Origin: Lachnoclostridium sp.
GTDB lineage: Bacteria; Bacillota; Clostridia; Lachnospirales; Lachnospiraceae
Direction: 5' to 3'
NCBI GenBank assembly: GCA_021770065.1
Contig: JAETRR010000022.1
Location: 1 to 64,000, forward strand
Length of the DNA: 64,000 nucleotides
How positions within the stretch are numbered: position 1 is the first letter of the stretch; each line of letters begins with the position of its first letter. Position numbers and translations under genes: made by a program. Positions 54,148 through 62,452 of this stretch are shown here, piece by piece. A model generated the notes under the pieces. It was not told the DNA's origin and did not search any database. It saw nothing but the letters and a program-made list of their open reading frames with translations.

Positions 54148-55425
54148 ATGGCGGAAGAAAAGAATCGGGAAGAAGAGGAATTTTCCTTTGTGAAGGAGAA
54201 GATTAAGCGTCAGCGTTTTTATCAGAATAAGACATTCCGAAAGGTGGTATTTCATCTTGTACTGGCAGTTGTGTGCGGAATCACGGCCTGCTTCGTCTTT
54301 GTGATTTCCTATCCCTGGATGGAAGAACGGTTTCAGAAAGAGGAGCGCCAGCAGATCAGCCTGCCCCGGGAGGAAGAAGAGGAAGAGCCGGTGCCGGTGG
54401 TGCCCCAGGAACCGGAACCGCCCCAGGAGCCCATTGTCATCACGGAATCTGTGGAGCTGGAGCTTGAGGACTACAGGAAGCTTTATACAAAGCTGAAAAG
54501 CATAGCCGACGAGTGTGCCAGAAGTCTGGTTACGGTAACGGCGGCAAGCAATGATAAGGACTGGTTCAACGAGACTTACGAGAGCCGGGAGCAGACCAGC
54601 GGGCTTCTGGTGGGAAATAACGGAGTGGAGCTTCTGGTGCTTACGATTTATTCCAGGGTTCAGTCGGCGGATCGGCTTCAGGTAACTCTGGCCAGCCATA
54701 CAAGCATTGACGCGGTTTTGAAGAATTATGACACGGTGACGGATCTGGCGGTGCTCAGTGTGAATCTGGCGGATCTGCCGGAGGGAACCATGGATCAGAT
54801 TGAGATGGCAGATCTGGGAGGAAGTTCCCGGAATATGCGTGCGGGTGAGCTGGTGATTGCAGCGGGAAGCCCGGCAGGCGTGTCCGGCTCTGTACTTTAC
54901 GGCAATCTGGTATCCTCCGGATATACGGTGAGCGTTATTGACGGGGAATACGAGCTGCTTCTCACAGATATGCCGAAGGCTTCCGAGAGCAGCGGTGTGC
55001 TTTTGAATCTGGAAGGGCAGATTGTGGGAATTATCCAACAGGGCTATCAGGGATCGGGAGATACGCTGACGGCCTATGGGATTTCCGATATGAAGGACGT
55101 GATAGAGCATCTTTCCAACAGCCAGGATCTGGTATATATCGGTATTTTCGGAACGGATGTGACAGAGGAGACGGCTGCGGCTCAGGAACTGCCGGAGGGT
55201 GTATATGTAACCGGCGTGGAAATGAATTCTCCGGCCATGGATGCCGGAATCCAGCAGGGAGATGTCATTATAGAGATTAACGGACAGCCTATCACCGGGA
55301 TTTCGGAGATCCAGGAGATGCTGCTGAAGTTTTCCAGAGAGCAGGTGATACAGGTACTTGTGATGCGCCTTGGAAAAGAGGGGTATAAAGAAATTCCATT
55401 CAGCGTGACCCTGGATCAGCTGTAA
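54148..55425 (+). CDS. HtrA-like PDZ protein with degenerate protease domain
   Basis: The 425-residue protein has a charged N-terminus, one membrane helix (about 33-56), an acidic and proline-rich linker, a trypsin-like domain and a C-terminal PDZ domain (GVYVTGVEMNSPAMDAGIQQGDVIIEINGQPI). In HtrA the histidine is in a TN-x-HV strand; here that strand reads LLVLTIYSRVQ without histidine. The aspartate strand (YDTVTDLAVLSV) remains, and the serine loop GNSGGP reads ESSGVL. It is therefore likely a non-catalytic scaffold or sensor rather than an active protease. A ribosome site (GGAG) lies ten bases upstream. Confidence 0.8.
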   Translation: MAEEKNREEEEFSFVKEKIKRQRFYQNKTFRKVVFHLVLAVVCGITACFVFVISYPWMEERFQKEERQQISLPREEEEEEPVPVVPQEPEPPQEPIVITESVELELEDYRKLYTKLKSIADECARSLVTVTAASNDKDWFNETYESREQTSGLLVGNNGVELLVLTIYSRVQSADRLQVTLASHTSIDAVLKNYDTVTDLAVLSVNLADLPEGTMDQIEMADLGGSSRNMRAGELVIAAGSPAGVSGSVLYGNLVSSGYTVSVIDGEYELLLTDMPKASESSGVLLNLEGQIVGIIQQGYQGSGDTLTAYGISDMKDVIEHLSNSQDLVYIGIFGTDVTEETAAAQELPEGVYVTGVEMNSPAMDAGIQQGDVIIEINGQPITGISEIQEMLLKFSREQVIQVLVMRLGKEGYKEIPFSVTLDQL

Positions 55426-55448
55426 AGGGATGATATGAGGAGGGTGTT

Positions 55449-56420
55449 ATGAAATATATTGAGAGCTTTCGGGAGGGTGACAGGATTTCCGGCGTTTATC
55501 TGTGCAAATACAGACAGTCTGCCGTGACGAAGAACGGCAAGGCATACGAGAATGTTATTATGCAGGACAAGACGGGCACCATTGATTCCAAGATCTGGGA
55601 TCCGAACTCCCAGGGAATTGAGGAGTTTGAGGTTCTGGACTACGTGGATGTTATGGCAGAAGTTACCAGTTTTCAGGGAACTCTGCAGCTTAATATCAAG
55701 CGGGCCAGGAAAGCAAGGGAAAGCGAATATAAGGCGGCGGATTACCTTCCGGTCAGCGACAGGGACATTGAGGTGATGTACCGGGAACTGATGGAATTTG
55801 CGGATCGGGTGCAGGAGCCTCATCTAAGAGCGCTGCTCCAGGATTTTTTTGTAAAGGATCAGGAATTTATCAGAGCCTTTAAGCTTCATTCCGCAGCGAA
55901 AAGCGTGCACCACAGCTTTGTGGGCGGCCTTTTGGAGCATACCTTAAGTGTGTGCAGGCTCTGCGGCTTTTATGTGGAGGCATATCCTGTTTTGAACCGG
56001 GATCTGCTGTTTGCGGCGGCCATGTGCCATGACATCGGCAAGGTCTATGAGCTGTCGGATTTCCCGGAAAATGATTATACCGATGAAGGACAGCTTCTGG
56101 GACATATTGCCATGGGAAGCGAGATGGTGGGGGAACGGGCAAGGCGGATTCCCGGATTTCCGCGCCGTCTGGAAAATGAGCTGAAGCACTGTATTCTGGC
56201 TCATCACGGGGAGCTGGAATACGGCTCACCCAAGAAGCCGGCGCTCATTGAGGCGGTGGCCCTGAATATGGCGGATAATACGGATGCCAAGATGGAGACC
56301 CTGAAAGAGCTCTTTAAGTCGGCCGGAGGCAGCCAGGAATGGCTTGGCTATAACCGTCTGTTTGAGTCCAATATCCGCAGAAGCTCCCAGCCCGGTTCTC
56401 AGTCCGGGGAGCAGCAGTAA
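55449..56420 (+). CDS. yhaM: YhaM-type 3'-5' exoribonuclease (OB fold plus HD domain)
   Basis: The 323-residue protein has an N-terminal OB fold (GDRISGVYLCKYRQSAVTKNGKAYENVIMQDKTGTIDSKIWDP) and a C-terminal HD domain: SVHHSFVGGLLEHTLSV, AAAMCHDIGKVYEL, LGHIAMGSEMV and ILAHHGELEYGSPKKP. Layout and length match YhaM, which trims RNA and single-stranded DNA ends. It follows the PDZ gene by 23 bases and precedes the rRNA methyltransferase, probably in one operon. Confidence 0.9.
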   Translation: MKYIESFREGDRISGVYLCKYRQSAVTKNGKAYENVIMQDKTGTIDSKIWDPNSQGIEEFEVLDYVDVMAEVTSFQGTLQLNIKRARKARESEYKAADYLPVSDRDIEVMYRELMEFADRVQEPHLRALLQDFFVKDQEFIRAFKLHSAAKSVHHSFVGGLLEHTLSVCRLCGFYVEAYPVLNRDLLFAAAMCHDIGKVYELSDFPENDYTDEGQLLGHIAMGSEMVGERARRIPGFPRRLENELKHCILAHHGELEYGSPKKPALIEAVALNMADNTDAKMETLKELFKSAGGSQEWLGYNRLFESNIRRSSQPGSQSGEQQ

Positions 56421-56451
56421 ACCGGGAACAGGGTTTGGTGAGGAGCGCAGA

Positions 56452-57810
56452 ATGAAAAAAAATGATTTGCTTACGTTAAAAATAGAAGGAATGGGGAACG
56501 AAGGGGAAGGCATTGGAAAGGCGGATGGCTTTCCTTTGTTTATTAAAGATGCACTGCCGGGGGATGTGATCCGGGCAAAGATACTGAAGGTAAAAAAGAC
56601 ATATGGCTATGCACGGCTGACGGAGATTCTGACGCCTTCGCCGGATCGGGCAAAGCCTCCCTGCCCCCTTCACCGCTCCTGCGGCGGCTGCCAGATCCAG
56701 GCTCTTTCCTATGAGAAGCAGCTGGAATATAAACGGGAGAAGGTACGGAACCATCTGATCCGGATTGGAGGATTTACCGATCCGGAGGTTTTTCCGGTTC
56801 TGGGAATGGAGGAGCCTTTCCGCTATCGGAACAAGGCGCAGTTTCCCTTTGGACGGGATCGGGAGGGAAACATTATTACCGGCTTTTATGCCGGCAGAAC
56901 CCACAGCATCATTTCGAATACGGACTGTATGTTAGGGGTGCCGGAAAATCAGAGGATTTTAAAGACAATTCTGGATTTTATGGAGAAAGAGAAGATTGCG
57001 CCCTATGATGAGACATCGGGGGAGGGGCTGCTGCGGCATGTGCTGATACGCAAGGGATTTGCCACGGGAGAACTGATGGTCTGCCTGATTATCAATGGCA
57101 GCAGGGTTCCGGCAGTGGAAGAGCTGGCGGATCGCCTTTTTGAGATTCCGGGAATGACCAGTCTGACCTTGAATGTGAATCAGAAGAATACCAATGTGAT
57201 TATGGGAGAGAAACTCATCCCGGTGCGGGGGCCGGCTTTTATTACCGATTGGATTGGTTCTGTACGATATCAGATTTCTCCCTTATCTTTTTACCAGGTC
57301 AATCCGGCGCAGACAAAAAGGCTGTATGAGACGGCTTTGGACTATGCAGGACTGACCGGCAGTGAGACTGTCTGGGATCTGTACTGCGGGATTGGAACAA
57401 TTTCCCTGTTTCTGGCTCAGAAGGCAGGGAAGGTCTATGGGGTGGAGGCAGTGCCTCAGGCAGTGGAGGATGCCGGGAAAAATGCACGGCTTAACGGCTT
57501 GTCCAATGTGGAATTTTATCTGGGAAAGGCAGAGGAGGTTCTGCCAAAGCAGTATGAGCAGAACAAAGTCCGGGCAGATGTGATTGTGGTGGATCCGCCA
57601 AGGAAAGGCTGCGGCAGGGCGTGCCTTGATACTATGCTCTCTATGGCGCCGAAGCGCATTGTCTATGTGAGCTGTGATTCGGCTACGCTGGCCAGGGATT
57701 TGAAGATTCTGTGTGAGGGCGGCTATGAGCTGAGAGAGGTGCAGCCTGTGGATATGTTCCCTCAAACAGCCGGGATCGAAACGGTGTGCTTATTGACCGG
57801 GCGCTTTTAA
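56452..57810 (+). CDS. rlmD: RlmD/RumA-type 23S rRNA uracil-C5 methyltransferase
   Basis: I start at 56452 behind GAGGAGCGCAG. The 452-residue enzyme has a TRAM domain (LKIEGMGNEGEGIGKADGFPLFIKDALPGDVIRAKI), an iron-sulfur motif (PPCPLHRSCGGCQIQALSYEKQLEYK), the SAM domain (VWDLYCGIGTISLFLAQKAGKVYGVEAVPQAV), the catalytic-region VVDPPRKGC, and SCDSATLARDL with DMFPQTAGIETVCLL. It methylates uracil in 23S rRNA. Some of these enzymes in Firmicutes act at two sites. Confidence 0.92.
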   Translation: MKKNDLLTLKIEGMGNEGEGIGKADGFPLFIKDALPGDVIRAKILKVKKTYGYARLTEILTPSPDRAKPPCPLHRSCGGCQIQALSYEKQLEYKREKVRNHLIRIGGFTDPEVFPVLGMEEPFRYRNKAQFPFGRDREGNIITGFYAGRTHSIISNTDCMLGVPENQRILKTILDFMEKEKIAPYDETSGEGLLRHVLIRKGFATGELMVCLIINGSRVPAVEELADRLFEIPGMTSLTLNVNQKNTNVIMGEKLIPVRGPAFITDWIGSVRYQISPLSFYQVNPAQTKRLYETALDYAGLTGSETVWDLYCGIGTISLFLAQKAGKVYGVEAVPQAVEDAGKNARLNGLSNVEFYLGKAEEVLPKQYEQNKVRADVIVVDPPRKGCGRACLDTMLSMAPKRIVYVSCDSATLARDLKILCEGGYELREVQPVDMFPQTAGIETVCLLTGRF

Positions 57811-57847
57811 TCAGGAGATAACCCATCAAAACTCAAAGGAGATATCC

Positions 57848-58618
57848 ATGAATCGGGAAGAATTTCAGCAGAAACTCGCAGAACTCGGCGGACTGGCAGA
57901 GAAAAACGGGAACCGTCTGACAGGGGATCGGGTGAGGGATTTTTTTAAGTCAATGGAACTTACAGAGGAACAATATGAATTGATTTTCGCTTATCTGGCT
58001 TCTCGCCGGGTGGTTGTAGAAGGCTATGTTCCGGTGCAGAGGGAAGAAGAAAAACAGAAACCAGAACTTCCTCTGTCGGAGGAGGAAAAAAGTTTTCTAA
58101 AGAGCTATCAGGCAGATCTTGACCGCCTGGAGCGCCTGGAGGAAGAAGAGCTTCTAAAGCTGTGCCGTCGGGTGGAGGAGACAGGCGACGGATTTGCGAA
58201 GGCAAAGCTGACAGAACAGCTTTTGCCGGAGGTTCTGCGGCTGGCCCATGATTTCCGGGGGCGTGAGGTGCTTCTGAGCGATCTGGTTCAGGAGGGAAAT
58301 ATCGGATTAATGCTTGCCATGGAAACTTTAGGGCTCCGGGAACCGGGAAATTCACCGCTTCAATATCTGCGGCAGGAGGTCTGCCGGGCTATGATTCAGG
58401 CTGTGGAAGATGACAGAGCGGAAAAGGAGGCCGGAAGCCTTATAGCGGAGCGTCTGAATCATCTGCGCGATGAGATTAAGAAGCTGACCGATGAATTGGA
58501 ACGTAAGGTTTCTGTGGAAGAACTGGCTGTGTATATGGATATGCCGGTGGAAGAGGTGGAGAATTTGTTAAAGCTTGCCGGCGAGACGCCATATGACGAG
58601 CCGGAAAAAGAGACTTGA
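57848..58618 (+). CDS. Sigma-70-like protein without region 4
   Basis: The 256-residue protein begins with a region 1.1-like domain (LTGDRVRDFFKSMELTEEQYELIFAYLASRRVVVEG). It has a region 2 core (TEQLLPEVLRLAHDF, then LLSDLVQEGNIGLMLAMETLG) and a region 3-like domain (HLRDEIKKLTDELERKVSVEELAVYMDMPVEEVENLLKLAGE). It ends there, so region 4, which binds the -35 box, is absent. The aromatic residues that melt the -10 box (YATWWIRQAI in normal sigma) are replaced by YLRQEVCRAMIQAV. It may bind core RNA polymerase without initiating. ACTCAAAGGAGATATCC precedes it. Confidence 0.75.
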   Translation: MNREEFQQKLAELGGLAEKNGNRLTGDRVRDFFKSMELTEEQYELIFAYLASRRVVVEGYVPVQREEEKQKPELPLSEEEKSFLKSYQADLDRLERLEEEELLKLCRRVEETGDGFAKAKLTEQLLPEVLRLAHDFRGREVLLSDLVQEGNIGLMLAMETLGLREPGNSPLQYLRQEVCRAMIQAVEDDRAEKEAGSLIAERLNHLRDEIKKLTDELERKVSVEELAVYMDMPVEEVENLLKLAGETPYDEPEKET

Positions 58619-58670
58619 TCCATGGCGGAATGAAGAGTTAAAATATTTCGAGAAAGGGGTAAGAATACGG

Positions 58671-59549
58671 ATGAAGCGGTTTGTGAGCATAATAGCAGTC
58701 ATGGCATTGCTGCTTTCCGGATGTTCGGGAAAAAAGGAAGTAAAGATGAAGGAAGAGAGCTATACTACGGCGGGAGGAGAAGAAGGCTGGATGTATCTTC
58801 CGGATGCCGCTGTCGATAACCCGGAAGAAAAACGCCCCCTGGTTCTGGTAACCTGTGCTTTCGGCGGACATCCCGAGGAAAAACTCCGGCAGGCTGGCTG
58901 GATCCGGCAGGCCCAGGAGGCCGGGCTTCTGCTTCTGGTTCCGAAGTATAAAACTACGGAAAGCTACAGCCAGACAGAACGGGTTATGGAAATCCTGAAT
59001 TACGCCATAGAGCATTATCCCGTGGACACCACCCGCATCTATGCTTCGGGCTTTTCCAATGGAGGCGGAGTGGTGGGCGCACTGACGAATGATTATCCGG
59101 GAACCTTTGCCGGGATCTGCTTTATGAGCTGGATGATGCCCATTAAGCATCTGAGTTCCCCCTATGAGATGCCGTTCCAGATTATACAGGGCAGCAGGGA
59201 TCTGACTCTGGAAACGGATTCCGGCGCTATGCGCGTGATTGACGATGAAGTGTGGGGAATTGAATCCCTGATGCGGTTTAACGGCCTTTTGGAATCCGGG
59301 GAGGCTAAGGACTTTGATAAAACAGAGTACTGGGGCTATGAACCGGACGAGGTAGAGACGGCAGTTATTGAGGAAACAACATGGACATTCAGCAATTATT
59401 ATAAGGAGGGACATACTGCGCCTCTCGGACAGCTGGTGATGATTGAGGGAGGCAGACATGAGCTGACAGAGCAGAAGGCGTTTGTGGCATGGGACTTTCT
59501 GCGTCATTATGCCAGAGGTGAGAACGGGGAACTTATAGAGATAGAATAG
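58671..59549 (+). CDS. Lipoprotein alpha/beta hydrolase
   Basis: I start at 58671 (MKRFVSIIAVMALLLSGCSGKK): signal helix plus lipobox LLSGC. The 292-residue protein has an alpha/beta hydrolase core with the nucleophile in YASGFSNGGGVVGAL, the strand PFQIIQGSRDLTLET with the acid, and a final histidine in MIEGGRHELTEQ. It resembles feruloyl-esterase or PHB-depolymerase-like secreted enzymes. The substrate is unknown. It follows the sigma-like gene by 52 bases. Confidence 0.75.
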   Translation: MKRFVSIIAVMALLLSGCSGKKEVKMKEESYTTAGGEEGWMYLPDAAVDNPEEKRPLVLVTCAFGGHPEEKLRQAGWIRQAQEAGLLLLVPKYKTTESYSQTERVMEILNYAIEHYPVDTTRIYASGFSNGGGVVGALTNDYPGTFAGICFMSWMMPIKHLSSPYEMPFQIIQGSRDLTLETDSGAMRVIDDEVWGIESLMRFNGLLESGEAKDFDKTEYWGYEPDEVETAVIEETTWTFSNYYKEGHTAPLGQLVMIEGGRHELTEQKAFVAWDFLRHYARGENGELIEIE

Positions 59550-59572
59550 GGTTCATAATGGAATGTAAAAAG

Positions 59573-59694
59573 GGGCTGTCAAGAAATAAGGCAGCAGCCA
59601 TTTCTATACCCTGTGTTCGGACGGTTTGTGTACATTCTGTCTGCTCTGTACGGACATTGCTAAAGCAATATCCGTCCATATCAGACAGCCTGTT
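59573..59694. repeat. Quasi-palindrome R5, truncated at the cold-shock gene
   Basis: The lead-in GGGGCTGTC (59573-59581) and AATAAGGCAGCAG match R1. CTGTGTTCGGACGGTTT (59612-59628) matches the core of R2 and R4 with two changes. CTGTCTG (59638-59644) pairs with CAGACAG (59683-59689) around the inner stem ACGGACATTGCT/AGCAATATCCGT. The right arm stops after about 18 bases where the cold-shock reading frame begins, so the outer right half is lost. Confidence 0.7.
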
Positions 59695-59823
59695 CACAGT
59701 GTCTTGAATCCTTCGGCCACAATACCGGAGAAATGTACGAATACGTCCTCGCCAGTCTCGGAGTTGGTAATGAAACCATATCCTTTTGTGCCGTTGAACC
59801 ATTTTACTGTACCTTTGTTCATT
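59695..59823 (-). pseudogene. Cold-shock protein gene, 3'-truncated by repeat R5
   Basis: Start at 59823 behind ATTAGGAGGTATCTTTTA. The 42 codons give [20 protein letters not shown], then [17 protein letters not shown], a perfect CspA beginning with both RNA-binding motifs (KGYGFI, VFVHF). CspA proteins continue for about 24 more residues (GQ-x-V-x-F...). Here TGA, supplied by the repeat (59695-59697), ends the frame. The last two beta-strands of the barrel are missing, so folding is doubtful. Confidence 0.75.
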
Positions 59824-59871
59824 AAAAGATACCTCCTAATTTAAGTACTATTCCGCATATCTTCTCCGAGA

Positions 59872-59927
59872 TAAAAAAAACATGTCCTGTAAGCATCATG
59901 CATAGAATGATGACTTACAAAACATGT
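59872..59927 (-). terminator. Terminator upstream of the cold-shock remnant
   Basis: On the minus strand ACATGT-TTTGTAAG-CATCAT pairs with ATGATG-CTTACA-ACATGT, followed by eight T. It ends transcripts from the oxidoreductase gene at 60042-60998, or could act in the cold-shock leader. Confidence 0.6.
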
Positions 59928-60041
59928 GAATCAAATTCATCAAAAATATACTTCAATGCACCATTCATATTAGCCTATCCCAAGCCAAATGTCAAGCATA
60001 AATAATGGAATTTTGTGGAAATATTGTGGAAATAATGTCGT

Positions 60042-60998
60042 TCAGGCGATCCATGATTTTTGGATGGCGTTTAATATTTTTATAGCATTTACAGTCATTG
60101 TTTCTGTCATTACAGGGCTTTCCGTCAGCCCCTTCCGGATGCATTGTTCCATATGGATGACCTCGTACATAAGCTCATGTTCGCAGGGAAATTCCAGAAT
60201 GACCGGTTCCCGATCCGGGTAATGCAGGATGGCTTTGCGCGCTTTCCAGTAGTCGGGGATCTCTGCATATCCTTTTTCGCCGTATAGATAGGCGGTGTGG
60301 GAGGTGGTTACGGCGGTGCTTGTCTTGTTTGTGAATAAAAGGCCGTTTTCCATCAGCATAGAGAGGGAAAACTGATTTTCTACAGAGGTCCGGCTTCTGG
60401 TGCACAGGCCGCTCCAGTCCGTAACCCGGCAGTCGAACAGGTACTGCATGAGCTGGAGGCTGTATATGGCATTGCCGTAAAGGGGGCCTCCGCCTTTTTC
60501 CGGGTCAAAAAACCAGGAGTTGTAGCCGGGGTCGAAGGAGCTGGAGAAGTCCGCCATTTTTACCTCGCCTAAGGCTCCGGAGCGGATCAGCTCTTTCAAT
60601 TTTTGTATCACGGGAAGGAAGAGTACTTTCTGGGCTTCCATTATAAAAAGCTTTTTCTCTCTTGCAAGGGCGAACAGCTCCCGGGATTCCCGGGCGCTTA
60701 AAGTAAAGGGTTTTTCGCAGAGCACATGCTTTCCGTGTTCCAGAGCCATTTTTGCATAGCGGTAGTGCTCGCTGTTGATCATGGCTACGTAAGCCGCGTC
60801 AATTTCATCGGAGCTTAAAAGCTCCTCATAACTGCCGCAGGCTCTTGGAACGTTCCAGAGAGCAGCTTTTTCCCGGGCTTTCTCAAGGCTTCGGGAGGCC
60901 AGGGCAGATGCCTCGCAGTTTTCTGCAGCCTGAACGCCCTTGATAAAGCGCGGGGCAATGGAGGAGGTGCTTAAGATTCCAAAACGTAATTTTTCCAT
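60042..60998 (-). CDS. Gfo/Idh/MocA-family oxidoreductase
   Basis: The 318-residue protein starts with a Rossmann fold (LRFGILSTSSIAPRFIKGVQAAENCEASALASRSLEKAREKA). It has the family motif HGKHVLCEKPFTLSARESRELF and a C-terminal substrate domain (LGEVKMADFSSSFDP, GNAIYSLQLMQYLFDCRVTD). Such enzymes oxidise sugars or inositols with NAD(P)+. The substrate is not evident. It is followed on the same strand by nothing but the terminator, and murF lies 20 bases upstream of its start. Confidence 0.85.
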   Translation of the reverse strand: MEKLRFGILSTSSIAPRFIKGVQAAENCEASALASRSLEKAREKAALWNVPRACGSYEELLSSDEIDAAYVAMINSEHYRYAKMALEHGKHVLCEKPFTLSARESRELFALAREKKLFIMEAQKVLFLPVIQKLKELIRSGALGEVKMADFSSSFDPGYNSWFFDPEKGGGPLYGNAIYSLQLMQYLFDCRVTDWSGLCTRSRTSVENQFSLSMLMENGLLFTNKTSTAVTTSHTAYLYGEKGYAEIPDYWKARKAILHYPDREPVILEFPCEHELMYEVIHMEQCIRKGLTESPVMTETMTVNAIKILNAIQKSWIA

Positions 60999-61018
60999 AA
61001 TATTTTTCCTTTTGAAGA

Positions 61019-62401
61019 CTATGGCTCGCTTCCTGCTTTTTTCAAATAATCTACGATTTTTTCGAACTCCATGAAATGAGAAGCCTTTACCAGAATCGAA
61101 TCCCCCTTGGAAAGAAGAAGCGGCAGAGCGCTGATAAGCTCTTCTCTTGTATCAAAATGCCGGAAAGTGAGAGAGGGGTTCTTGGCTCCTATCCCGCGGG
61201 CGGTTTCTTTTGACAGTTCGCCCGCAAGAAAGACCGCATCAATGCCGGCATCGGCTGCATGGCAGCCTACATTGTAATGCAGAAGCTTCTCGTTCTCGCC
61301 CAGCTCGCCCATATCACCCAGAACGGCAACTTTTCTGCCCAGGGCACAGCTCAGTACATCAAGAGAAGCGCACATGGAAACGGGATTGGCGTTGTAACAG
61401 TCATCTAAAATCGTCCATTTCCCAGTGTGGATCAGATTGTTTCGTCCGCTGACCGGAGTGAGGTTTTCTATGCCGGTTCTGATTTGCTCTAAAGTCAGAT
61501 CCAGAGCCAGGCCTACAGCAATTCCGGCCAGTGCATTGTAAACCATGTGACGGCCGGGAATGGGAATATGTGCCGTAAAGCTTCCGGCTCTGGTCACAAA
61601 GGTACAGCGTGTGCCGTCAAGCCCCAGATTCTCGATCTGCTTTGCATAGAGATCGCCGGAGGGGTCAAGGCCGAAAAAGCAAGGGGTGGGGGAACGGCTT
61701 TCCCGGAGGGTTATCAGCTTGTCGTCGTCTCCGTTTAAAATCACCTGAGCCCCCGGCTGAGCCTCCCCGAACATTTCTGTTTTGGCCTTCAGGATGCCGT
61801 CCCTGTCTTTGAGATTCTCCAGGTGGCAGAGGCCGATGTTGGTAATTACGCAGAGGTTTGGCTTAGCCATACGGCTTAGACGGGTCATCTCACCGAAATC
61901 GCTGATGCCCATTTCCAGCACGGCGGCCTCATGTTCCTCGCGGATGCGGAAAATTGTCAGAGGAAGTCCGATCTCGTTGTTGAAGTTTCCTTCTGTCTTT
62001 AATACTTTATATTTTTGCTCCAGCACGGATGCAATCATTTCCTTTGTGCTGGTCTTGCCCACGCTGCCCGTGATCCCCACAACAGGAATGGACAGGGTGC
62101 TGCGGTAGTATTCCGCCAGGCTTTTTAAAGCCTCCAGGCAGGATTCTACCAGAATATAAGGTCCGGCAGGATACTCGGGAGCCCGTTCACAGAGGACACA
62201 GGCAGCGCCCTTGGCAAAGACGGAGGGGATGAAGCTGTGGCCGTCTGCCCGTTCACCCTTGATGGCAATAAAGAGATAACCGGGCTCCACCTTCCGGCTG
62301 TCTATCACAATGCCGGATACCTCCAGATGCCTTTTGGAATCCTCCCCCGTATAGGTTCCCCCGCAGGCGCGGGCAATCTGATTTAACGACATTTCTTTCA
62401 T
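61019..62401 (-). CDS. murF: UDP-MurNAc-tripeptide:D-Ala-D-Ala ligase MurF
   Basis: The 460-residue protein matches MurF. It has the N-terminal substrate domain (VSGIVIDSRKVEPGYLFIAIKGERADGHSFI), the ATP motif VVGITGSVGKTSTKEMIASVL, the central domain (KTEGNFNNEIGLPLTIF, AVLEMGISDFGEMTRLSRMAKPNLCVITNIGLCHLE), and the C-terminal ligase domain (TILDDCYNANPVSMCASLDVL). It adds D-Ala-D-Ala to the cell-wall precursor. The ddl gene lies just upstream on the same strand, a logical pairing. Confidence 0.95.
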   Translation of the reverse strand: MKEMSLNQIARACGGTYTGEDSKRHLEVSGIVIDSRKVEPGYLFIAIKGERADGHSFIPSVFAKGAACVLCERAPEYPAGPYILVESCLEALKSLAEYYRSTLSIPVVGITGSVGKTSTKEMIASVLEQKYKVLKTEGNFNNEIGLPLTIFRIREEHEAAVLEMGISDFGEMTRLSRMAKPNLCVITNIGLCHLENLKDRDGILKAKTEMFGEAQPGAQVILNGDDDKLITLRESRSPTPCFFGLDPSGDLYAKQIENLGLDGTRCTFVTRAGSFTAHIPIPGRHMVYNALAGIAVGLALDLTLEQIRTGIENLTPVSGRNNLIHTGKWTILDDCYNANPVSMCASLDVLSCALGRKVAVLGDMGELGENEKLLHYNVGCHAADAGIDAVFLAGELSKETARGIGAKNPSLTFRHFDTREELISALPLLLSKGDSILVKASHFMEFEKIVDYLKKAGSEP

Positions 62402-62452
62402 GGTATTAGTTTCCTATTCCAGTTTCAAAGAGCTTTTGCGAAGAATGAATGC

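Noticed and set aside
54127..55110. 327-codon ORF opposite the PDZ gene
   Set aside because: Antisense shadow: the plus strand has a clear domain structure, and the minus frame does not.
58638..59507. 289-codon ORF opposite the lipoprotein hydrolase
   Set aside because: Antisense shadow of a gene with signal peptide, lipobox and catalytic motifs.
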